8,887 nt of DNA from Nanobdellota archaeon (GTDB lineage Archaea; Nanobdellota; Nanobdellia; SCGC-AAA011-G17; VGLX01), in contig JAHIPG010000317.1 in NCBI GenBank assembly GCA_018894775.1, positions 1 through 8,887 on the forward strand, read 5' to 3'. Under the pieces are notes generated by a model that had not been told where the DNA came from, did no database searches, and saw nothing but the letters and a program-made list of their open reading frames with translations. A program made the translations under genes and the position numbers. Below, piece by piece: positions 1 through 5,381 of the stretch. The first letter of the stretch is position 1. Every line of letters starts with the position of its first letter.

Positions 1-285
1 TGTTGTGTCAGCTCCAAAATTACTGATTGCGTATCCTGAAAGAGCACTTGCATCTATAATTGTAGTGTCTACCCCTGCTCCATCAATAGTTAAAGTTTTG
101 CTACCAAGGTTCAATATTTCTTGATAAGTCCCAGCAGCAACATTAATAGTATCTCCAGCGATTGCAGCATCTATTGCTGCTTGTATTGTAGAATGATCTC
201 CAGGAACGTTTATTGTTGTAGCACTAACAACTCCAACTAAGCATAGCATAAAAATCAAACTTAACAAATTTATTTTTCCTTTCAT
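1..285 (-). CDS. Secreted right-handed beta-helix (pectin-lyase-fold) protein, N-terminal part only
   Basis: The reading frame is open from ATG at 285 to the window edge (95 residues, no stop), so only the N-terminus is here. Residues 1-22 form a signal peptide: MKGK start, hydrophobic core from about residue 5 to 20, and a VSA|TT cleavage site after residue 22. What follows (STIQAAIDAAIAGDTINV, then AAGTYQE and LTIDGAG) is the classic first coils of parallel beta-helix surface proteins of the NosD/PbH1 type: a helix that caps the fold, a GDTI(x)VAAGTY turn and short repeated strands. Such proteins are exported and often bind or cleave polysaccharides, but the catalytic part, if any, lies outside the window, so no substrate can be named. 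The start is supported by a strong Shine-Dalgarno sequence 10 bases upstream and a TATA box further up. It is transcribed divergently from the methyltransferase gene. Confidence 0.85.
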   Translation of the reverse strand, partial: MKGKINLLSLIFMLCLVGVVSATTINVPGDHSTIQAAIDAAIAGDTINVAAGTYQEILNLGSKTLTIDGAGVDTTIIDASALSGYAISNFGADTT

Positions 286-295
286 TTTTTTATAA

Positions 296-305
296 GATCT
301 CCTTT
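296..305 (-). promoter_or_regulatory. Shine-Dalgarno site of the beta-helix gene
   Basis: On the minus strand this reads AAAGGAGATC, ending 10 bases before the ATG at 285. GGAGATC is complementary to the typical archaeal 16S rRNA 3' end. It fixes the start of the partial gene and is one of only two strong ribosome binding sites in the window. Confidence 0.75.
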
Positions 306-336
306 CATTATTTATAACATCACACACAAAACCATG

Positions 337-350
337 TATATAAAAGTTAT
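337..350 (-). promoter_or_regulatory. Archaeal TATA box and BRE, proximal promoter of the beta-helix gene
   Basis: The minus strand reads ATAACT (BRE position) followed by TTTATATA (337-344). Transcription would be expected about 25 bases downstream, near 315, giving a leader of roughly 30 bases that contains the Shine-Dalgarno site at 296-305. The spacing is what a normal archaeal promoter requires. Confidence 0.65.
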
Positions 351-376
351 GTTGCCGCTTCTTAGGAATATACTCA

Positions 377-390
377 TATATAAAACTTTC
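377..390 (-). promoter_or_regulatory. Second, distal TATA box and BRE facing the beta-helix gene
   Basis: The minus strand reads GAAAGT followed by TTTATATA (377-384), an identical TATA octamer exactly 40 bases upstream of the proximal one and with a better BRE. Its start site would fall near 355, giving a leader of about 70 bases. It may be an alternative promoter of the same gene. The octamer is not fully symmetric, and its BRE lies on the side that points transcription towards the beta-helix gene. Confidence 0.5.
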
Positions 391-427
391 GTTTTTGTAA
401 CTACTAAAGAATAGTAAATAATAAAAG

Positions 428-442
428 GTAAGACTTTAAAAA
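428..442 (+). promoter_or_regulatory. Candidate TATA element of the methyltransferase gene
   Basis: GTAAGA followed by CTTTAAAAA is the best TATA-like element on this strand. It would place the transcript start near 464, about 20 bases before the ATG at 484. The match is weaker than the other promoters here and the surrounding DNA is very A-rich, so chance is a real possibility. No Shine-Dalgarno sequence lies between it and the start. Confidence 0.35.
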
Positions 443-483
443 CATGAAAACAAACAAAAAATAAGAAAAAAAATAACCCTAAA

Positions 484-948
484 ATGGCTTATTACGATCA
501 AATCGCAGAAGGATACAATGAGCTTCATGGAGAAGAGCAGAGAAAAAAACTAAAGATTGTAAAGAAACATTTCAAACCAAAAGGACTAATCCTTGACATA
601 GGTGCAGGCACAGGAATCGCAGAAAAATACTTTGACAACATAGTAATGATGGATCCTTCAAAAGAACTTCTAAAAAAAGCAAAAGGAAAAACAGTTGTAG
701 GAAAAGCAGAAAAAATACCTTTCCCTGACAAAACATTTGATGCAATAATATCAATAACAGCACTACACCATACTGATATAGACAAAGCAATAAAAGAAAT
801 CAAAAGAGTAAGCAAAGAAAACTGTATTTATGCATTTACAATCCTAAAGAAAGCAAAAAATCATGACAAAATAGTAGAAGAACTGAAAAAGAATTTTAAA
901 TTCTCAAAAGAAATAAATGAAGAAAAAGATACAATTCTGATCAGTTAA
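484..948 (+). CDS. Small class I SAM-dependent methyltransferase (Methyltransf_11 type)
   Basis: The 154-residue protein has the full set of Rossmann-fold methyltransferase landmarks. YDQIAEGYNELH at residues 4-15 is the usual pre-domain helix; motif I is LDIGAGTG (37-44), which binds S-adenosylmethionine; the acidic residue after strand 2 is D57 (MMDPS); PFPDKTFDAIIS (79-90) is the motif III/IV region, followed by ALHH (93-96). This order is that of the UbiE/BioC-like superfamily. The protein is shorter than most members (usually 190-250 residues) and the substrate-binding C-terminal strands are minimal, as in compact archaeal versions; there is no sign of a frameshift. The substrate cannot be told. 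No Shine-Dalgarno sequence precedes the ATG. It is a single-gene unit, divergent from the beta-helix gene and convergent with the PurD-like gene (20 bases between stops). Lysine and A-ending codons dominate. Confidence 0.88.
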   Translation: MAYYDQIAEGYNELHGEEQRKKLKIVKKHFKPKGLILDIGAGTGIAEKYFDNIVMMDPSKELLKKAKGKTVVGKAEKIPFPDKTFDAIISITALHHTDIDKAIKEIKRVSKENCIYAFTILKKAKNHDKIVEELKKNFKFSKEINEEKDTILIS

Positions 949-968
949 GTTTTACATATTAGTTAGTA

Positions 969-2279
969 TTAATCAATATCCCTAAGATATCCCCATGTGT
1001 GCAACTTATCACTATCTTCAAACCATCTGTCACCAATATCTGTACGGTAATACATGTGAGGAATCTTAATATTCTTGATACGCTTATACACCTGGGCCTG
1101 GGCCTGCTTCATAGTAGTACCAGTACCACATACAATAAGAATAACACCTGATGTTCCTGTAACAACCCACTCACCATTAGCAATCTTAACATCCTCAATA
1201 TGCACACCTTCATGGTTCTTCTTAAAGAAAATAACAGAATCCTTAGATTTAACATTGAAAGTCTCCATATCCTTAAAAGGGAAAGGAGGGACAACCAGCC
1301 TTACACCAATCTGGAAACCGCTCTTCACCTTAAGCTTAGGATTAGCACCCCTCGCAATATCATAAAAGAAATCACCAATAGGATTGATCATCCCCTCCTG
1401 CTGAATACTTATAGTAGGATAACCAAATCTTGAAGTGAACTCCAAAGGATAAATACCATAACCGTTAACAATACAGTTCATATCAATATAGCCTACATAA
1501 CCCTCCTTAGCAAGAGTAAGCTCTAACTTCTTAAGAGTGCTGTTAAAAATCTTATTAGGACCAGACCAGAACATCGATGTGCCCATCTCTCCTGTTGAAG
1601 GACCTATATTTCCCGGGAACAATTTCTTATGCTCAAAGTTGACATTGATAGGATAGATGAATTCCTTACCATTGAAGAAAGCTCCAACAGCAACCTCAAC
1701 ACCCTGAACCCTCTTCTGAAGCTGGAACCAAGGCTCCTTCTTCGCAGCATTCTTATAATCATTCAATACCTGTACAACATCTCTTCCATCATCCTCTTCA
1801 CCAACAAAAAGAAGACCCTTAATATTCTGGTCCTCACCACTCGGCTTAATCACATAAGCACAAGGGTTCTGCTTAACAAAATCGATAGCTTCCTGAAATG
1901 ACCTGAACTCCTTATAAGGAAGAATCTGAACACCATGCTTCTTCAACTCTTCCTGACCAAAGGCACGATCATCCTCAAGCTGGTCGGAATAAGGAGTACC
2001 CCCAATAACAAACTTACCTTTCTCCCTAAGCTCCTTAGCAATCTTACCCTGACCAAGAACATCATCGAACACAATAACATCTGCCCAGTCAACATGCTCC
2101 TTCCAGTTCTCAACCTTCTCAAAAAAACCATCAGCAACCTCTTTATCCTCAGGATTCTTAGTATAGAATTTGATATTATGCCCTTCCTTCTTAATCTGCC
2201 AAGCTATATCTCCGACTAAAGCGTCGATAGTAATGAATAAGAAGTTTTTAGGTTTTTGAATAATAATTTTGTTTTCCAT
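969..2279 (-). CDS. PurD-like ATP-grasp ligase, diverged from phosphoribosylamine-glycine ligase
   Basis: At 436 residues the protein matches PurD (GAR synthetase) in length and layout. Recognisable are the ATP-grasp strand YVIKPSGEDQNIKG (142-155), EVAVGAFFNGK (195-205), HKKLFPGNIGPSTGEMG (217-233, compare HK..FDGDxGPNTGGMG in PurD), the metal/ATP site PLEFTSRFGYPT (278-289, compare EFNARFGDPE) and a very PurD-like C-terminal domain with SGVILIVCGTG and MYYRTDIGDRW (409-419). Canonical PurD makes glycinamide ribonucleotide from phosphoribosylamine, glycine and ATP. Here the N-terminal GREHAL signature is missing (IDALVGDIAWQ at 18-28), the N of EFN is T282 and the D of FGD is Y287, so a changed substrate is possible. 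No purine gene is adjacent. The product is probably cytoplasmic; no signal peptide is seen. The ATG lies only about 8 bases from the predicted transcript start, so the mRNA is nearly leaderless. Codons end mostly in G or T. Superfamily is certain, exact reaction is not. Confidence 0.85.
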   Translation of the reverse strand: MENKIIIQKPKNFLFITIDALVGDIAWQIKKEGHNIKFYTKNPEDKEVADGFFEKVENWKEHVDWADVIVFDDVLGQGKIAKELREKGKFVIGGTPYSDQLEDDRAFGQEELKKHGVQILPYKEFRSFQEAIDFVKQNPCAYVIKPSGEDQNIKGLLFVGEEDDGRDVVQVLNDYKNAAKKEPWFQLQKRVQGVEVAVGAFFNGKEFIYPINVNFEHKKLFPGNIGPSTGEMGTSMFWSGPNKIFNSTLKKLELTLAKEGYVGYIDMNCIVNGYGIYPLEFTSRFGYPTISIQQEGMINPIGDFFYDIARGANPKLKVKSGFQIGVRLVVPPFPFKDMETFNVKSKDSVIFFKKNHEGVHIEDVKIANGEWVVTGTSGVILIVCGTGTTMKQAQAQVYKRIKNIKIPHMYYRTDIGDRWFEDSDKLHTWGYLRDID

Positions 2280-2309
2280 ATCCGGATAAGGAATAATTCG
2301 ATAATATGG

Positions 2310-2323
2310 TATTTAAGCTTTTT
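2310..2323 (-). promoter_or_regulatory. Archaeal promoter (BRE/TATA) of the PurD-like gene
   Basis: The minus strand reads AAAAAG then CTTAAATA (2310-2317). The expected transcript start, near 2288, is about 8 bases before the ATG at 2279; no Shine-Dalgarno sequence is visible in between, which fits a near-leaderless mRNA. Confidence 0.6.
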
Positions 2324-2413
2324 GTAATTCCAATATCCTAAATTAAAAGATTATAATTTGATCTAAAAAAAATATTAAACCTACAAATTTTATACAATCC
2401 TAATCAACTGAAC

Positions 2414-2427
2414 AAAAAGCTTTTATA
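2414..2427 (+). promoter_or_regulatory. Archaeal promoter (BRE/TATA) of the GNAT gene
   Basis: AAAAAG followed by CTTTTATA (2420-2427). Transcription would start near 2450, leaving a leader of about 40 bases that includes the weak ribosome binding candidate AAGGGAAG just before the ATG at 2489. It is about 100 bases from, and divergent to, the promoter of the PurD-like gene. Confidence 0.6.
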
Positions 2428-2488
2428 CTCCTCTGATGCAATAAAAGAAAACAAAAATAACAAAGGAAAAAATATCAAGGGAAGTTCT

Positions 2489-3403
2489 ATGCAAATTAAA
2501 ACCATAACCAATATTACACAATGTAAAAAACTATGGAAAGAATTCTCTCCTAAAAAGAACATATGGGGATTATGGGACATAGTATACTCATTTTACAACA
2601 GAAGGATACACAAACCACTATTCCTAATACTAGAAGATGATAAAGGGAAAATCGAAGGATTATTACCATTATGGTTTGATAAGGAAGGAGGATGGTACAC
2701 ACTATTCGGTGGAAGCTATCCGGAAAACAGAAGACTATGGTTTGACATAAAACATTTCAAACTGTTCCTTGAAAAGCTACCAACCCCCTTAGTATTATAT
2801 GATATCAACAACAAACAAAGTGAAGACATAATAAAAAAATATCCTGAACTAGAACCAATGTTCACAGAAACCGACTACAGATATTTCATAAACCTAAAAG
2901 AAGTTGACCACTCATTTGAAAAATACGTATCAAGATTCAACAAAAAACACAGAAAAAACCTAAGGAACGACCTCAAGAAGATAGAACAGACAGGTTACAA
3001 GATAGTATGGGAAACCACAGAACATATCAAAGACATGATAAGGCTCAACATAGAAAGATTCGGTGAAGAATCAGACTTCAAGGATAAAACTATACTTAAA
3101 GAGATGAAAAACTTCATAAAAATACTAAATAAAAAGAAAATGCTTTTCACATCAACAGTAATAATAGACAATAAAACAGAATGTGTTGAAATCGCAGCAT
3201 TCTACAACAAAAAATATTATGTTATAAATGGAGGATATAATAAGAATATTCCAAACTTAGGGAAACTGATAGTATCCGAACATATAAAAAAAGCGATAGA
3301 GCTAAAGGCTGATGAAATAGACTTCCTAATCGGAGACAGTGGCTGGAAAAAATTATGGAAATTCGATAAAGAACAATGCTATACTTTTGAAAAAGAAAAA
3401 TAA
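2489..3403 (+). CDS. FemAB/BcsL-like GNAT-fold acyltransferase (Acetyltransf_6 type)
   Basis: The 304-residue protein resembles the double-GNAT family that includes FemAB aminoacyl-transferases and the BcsL/CelD acetyltransferases. The signs are an N-terminal half with ILEDDKGKIEGLLPLWFDK (47-65), the basic helix NKKHRKNLRNDLKKIE (151-166), which is the family's conserved K/R-x-R-x-NLR element, a central strand pair FTSTVIIDNK ... VEIAAFYNKKYYVINGGYN (220-251) and the C-terminal DFLIGDSGWKKLW (278-290), which corresponds to the D-F-x-x-G-x-x-x-Y/W-K-x-x-W hallmark. Members transfer acyl or aminoacyl groups to cell-envelope precursors or polysaccharides; the acceptor here is unknown. There is no signal peptide or membrane segment, so it should act in the cytoplasm. 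A weak AAGGGAAG sequence sits 4-11 bases before the ATG. It stands alone with its own promoter and its stop is 3 bases from the stop of the convergent membrane-protein gene. Confidence 0.8.
   Translation: MQIKTITNITQCKKLWKEFSPKKNIWGLWDIVYSFYNRRIHKPLFLILEDDKGKIEGLLPLWFDKEGGWYTLFGGSYPENRRLWFDIKHFKLFLEKLPTPLVLYDINNKQSEDIIKKYPELEPMFTETDYRYFINLKEVDHSFEKYVSRFNKKHRKNLRNDLKKIEQTGYKIVWETTEHIKDMIRLNIERFGEESDFKDKTILKEMKNFIKILNKKKMLFTSTVIIDNKTECVEIAAFYNKKYYVINGGYNKNIPNLGKLIVSEHIKKAIELKADEIDFLIGDSGWKKLWKFDKEQCYTFEKEK
3389..3400 (-). terminator. U-tract terminator of the membrane Ig-like protein gene
   Basis: Immediately after the stop at 3407 the minus strand reads TTTTTCTTTTTC, an archaeal-type intrinsic terminator (U-runs without a hairpin). 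It lies inside the last codons of the convergent GNAT gene, where on the other strand it encodes the lysine-rich end FEKEK. Confidence 0.5.
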
Positions 3404-3406
3404 GAA

Positions 3407-5329
3407 TCAGTTGAACATATTGAATAGTCCGCTGTTACCTTCATCCTTCTTTTTCTCTTCAGAAGAACTCTCAGAAGAACTACTAGATGAAGAACTAAAA
3501 GAACGTCTAGCTGGAGGACTAAAAGAACTGCTAGCACTGTTATGCTTCTCCTTAGAAGCCATCTTATCCTCTGTCTCCCTGATATCTTTCAGAACTCTCT
3601 CTCTAAAATCAGATATGCTCTGCTCCTTAGTGAATGTCATCGGCTTCGAAACCTTCCTATCTTTCATAGCCTTGATCTTCTTCAACCTCAACTTAGCATG
3701 CTTCTCATCCCTTCTAATCCTAATCTTAATATTATTAAAATGTATCTTCTTGAAGACAGAAAGATACACCAAGGATGCAATCACACAGATAAGCATGAAC
3801 GAATAAATAATGTTCAAAGACCTCTTAGCCTTGCCGACAATAATAGTATTATCAAACAAGTTATCAGCAACAGCATTACCAGTAACCTGAACATCATACT
3901 GACCTGAAGGAGCCTCTTTCTTCAAATCTATAACCCAAGTATCAGCAGGATCTATCGACACTTTTCTCGTAAAAATAAAATCACCACCATCAAGCTCTAT
4001 AGAAATATAATCATTATAAAGAACATTACCCGTGTTATGGATGTAAAGAGTCTCATTCTCCATCTCAACTTCAACATTACTAACCTCATCAACTATGACC
4101 TCTTTCTCCAATGAGATATCCATATAGGTTGCTTCCAATTTCCAGGTTCCCGGAACAGAATACTGAGGAATCTCAATACTGAACCTATCTCCAGAAACAA
4201 CAGAGTCAAGGAAAACAGTCTTGCCGTCACTGTCTATAAGCTCAACCCTTACATCTTCCTCAATAATCTCCTTTGCCTGATCATAAACAAAAATCCTTGC
4301 ATCCAAAATCTGCTCAGGCTCTATAGACTCCTGAAAAGTATCAATCTTAATTTCGCTAGCAACAGCCTCTATATACAAGGTCTTATCAGTAGTACCCCAA
4401 TTACCAGTATCTATTTCAATAAAAGAAAACATCAAAGTATGCTTGCCTGTATCAATATCCTCAGGCAATGCAAAGATATAATCAAGCTTACCATCCTTTA
4501 TCTCAGTGCTGAAAATCTGATCACCAAGAATAATCTGCATCGTACCATCAGCCACACCATCACCAAGAATAGTACTAACCTCACCGTTAAGCTGAACTGT
4601 GCTTCCAGGAAGAATCTTCTTATGGATAGGCTCTACAAAAATATACAACTCATCAACAATATTAAACTTAGCAACACTCTCAAACAACTTATTATTACCA
4701 TAGACATCTATAACTCTAACATCAACAAAATATTCACCAGGCTTGTTATCGATAACATTATAAGAATACTCTAATTTTCCGTCAACAACATCAACATTGT
4801 TGACATAATAACTCTTATCATTATTCTTAAAATAAATATTTGCAGAACCTGAAATCCCTTCATCATTTATGTTCGTAACATAACCATAAAGTGTCAGAGT
4901 CTTTCCTAATTGAACCTGGATAGGATTAACCTCAAAATCCTCCTCATCCGCCTTCAGCTCATCTGAAATAGTAAATGTCTCAGATCTTTTATCCTCAAGA
5001 ATAGCCTTGTCGAACAACAGGAAAACATCAACATAACAATCACCTTCAGCTGCTGACGGAACTGAAAAAAAAGCTGTGGAAAATGTCTTTGTCTCCTTAG
5101 CATTTACATTTACTGTCAAAGCAGGAAGATCAAACTTAAGACTGCCACATACAAGCCTAAATTCTAAAGAACCGCCTTCAACAGCAACATCCCTAAGGAT
5201 AGTTCCAGCAATAGAGAACTGTTCACCCTTATTATAAACAGAACTTCCGAAGTCATTTAGAATAATCTCAGCCGACGCAACCTGAAGTAGTAATAAAGCT
5301 ATTAAAATAAGTATTATCCTCCTTTTCAT
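3407..5329 (-). CDS. Exported, single-pass membrane protein with about five Ig-like beta-sandwich domains and a serine-rich cytoplasmic tail
   Basis: This 640-residue protein is not a family I can name, but its architecture is clear. Residues 1-20 are a signal peptide (KRR, long Ile/Leu core, VASA cleavage). About five extracellular beta-sandwich domains of some 80-100 residues follow: roughly 21-122, 134-225, 230-321, 325-413 and 417-497. Domains two and three look like tandem repeats: each has a G-x-V ... DGKL(E/D)Y element (183-188 and 279-284, 96 residues apart). Domain five resembles CARDB/NEW3-type domains (LYIHNTGNVLYND). C61 and C98 are the only extracellular cysteines and probably form a disulfide in domain one. 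A transmembrane helix spans about 505-525, followed by a basic stretch (KIRIRR ... RLKKIKAMKDRK), a charged helix and a tail with an SSSSSSSS run, an acidic/lysine patch and GLFNMFN at the end. It is the last gene of the MoxR-VWA cluster, 52 bases after the VWA stop, so a link to that machine is plausible but unproven. SD-like AGGAGG lies inside the gene (codons 3-4), not before it. Confidence 0.8.
   Translation of the reverse strand: MKRRIILILIALLLLQVASAEIILNDFGSSVYNKGEQFSIAGTILRDVAVEGGSLEFRLVCGSLKFDLPALTVNVNAKETKTFSTAFFSVPSAAEGDCYVDVFLLFDKAILEDKRSETFTISDELKADEEDFEVNPIQVQLGKTLTLYGYVTNINDEGISGSANIYFKNNDKSYYVNNVDVVDGKLEYSYNVIDNKPGEYFVDVRVIDVYGNNKLFESVAKFNIVDELYIFVEPIHKKILPGSTVQLNGEVSTILGDGVADGTMQIILGDQIFSTEIKDGKLDYIFALPEDIDTGKHTLMFSFIEIDTGNWGTTDKTLYIEAVASEIKIDTFQESIEPEQILDARIFVYDQAKEIIEEDVRVELIDSDGKTVFLDSVVSGDRFSIEIPQYSVPGTWKLEATYMDISLEKEVIVDEVSNVEVEMENETLYIHNTGNVLYNDYISIELDGGDFIFTRKVSIDPADTWVIDLKKEAPSGQYDVQVTGNAVADNLFDNTIIVGKAKRSLNIIYSFMLICVIASLVYLSVFKKIHFNNIKIRIRRDEKHAKLRLKKIKAMKDRKVSKPMTFTKEQSISDFRERVLKDIRETEDKMASKEKHNSASSSFSPPARRSFSSSSSSSSESSSEEKKKDEGNSGLFNMFN
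3445..3460 (+). terminator. Candidate U-tract terminator of the GNAT gene
   Basis: About 45 bases after the GNAT stop the plus strand reads CCTTCTTTTTCTCTTC, the first U-rich stretch downstream. It overlaps the coding sequence for the EEKKKDEG segment of the convergent membrane protein. Weak, because it is also simply the complement of lysine and glutamate codons. Confidence 0.3.
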
Positions 5330-5353
5330 CGCTTAATAAGAAATGGTTTTTTC

Positions 5354-5367
5354 TTTAAAAATTTTAC
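5354..5367 (-). promoter_or_regulatory. Candidate promoter of the membrane Ig-like protein gene
   Basis: The minus strand reads GTAAAA then TTTTTAAA (5354-5361). A start about 25 bases downstream would fall near 5333, only a few bases before the ATG at 5329, which fits a leaderless mRNA and the absence of an upstream Shine-Dalgarno sequence. The region is AT-rich, so the TATA match alone is not strong. Confidence 0.4.
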
Positions 5368-5368
5368 T

Positions 5369-5381
5369 AAAAAAAGAAAAA
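5369..5381 (-). terminator. U-tract terminator after the VWA gene
   Basis: Directly after the VWA stop codon (5382-5384) the minus strand continues TTTTTCTTTTTTT. Two U-runs right after a stop, without a hairpin, are the usual archaeal intrinsic terminator. It would separate, at least partly, the VWA transcript from the membrane-protein gene downstream. Confidence 0.55.

Noticed and set aside
525..815. Minus-strand frame of 96 codons opposite the methyltransferase, hydrophobic Phe/Leu/Ser-rich
   Set aside because: Hydrophobicity is what the complement of a Lys/Ala/Glu-rich gene gives; the plus strand carries recognisable SAM-binding motifs.
1075..2219. Several plus-strand open frames opposite the PurD-like gene
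   Set aside because: The minus-strand protein has clear ATP-grasp homology throughout; the opposite frames show low-complexity translations with no domain and no initiation signals.
2280..2488. Searched this 209-base divergent intergenic region for a tRNA, small RNA or riboswitch
   Set aside because: It is strongly AT-rich with no stable GC stem, no cloverleaf consensus and only the two divergent promoters as recognisable signals.
3339..3806. Plus-strand open frame of 155 codons rich in Ser, Leu and Glu
   Set aside because: It is the complement of the serine/lysine/glutamate-rich tail of the membrane protein and overlaps the end of the GNAT gene; it has no promoter or ribosome binding site of its own and its composition mirrors the codons opposite.
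5309..5329. AGGAGG sequence near the start of the membrane protein as an SD site for a later start codon
   Set aside because: It lies at codons 3-4; no ATG, GTG or TTG follows at a proper distance, and a later start would remove the positively charged end of the signal peptide. It is simply the Lys-Arg-Arg coding of the signal peptide.
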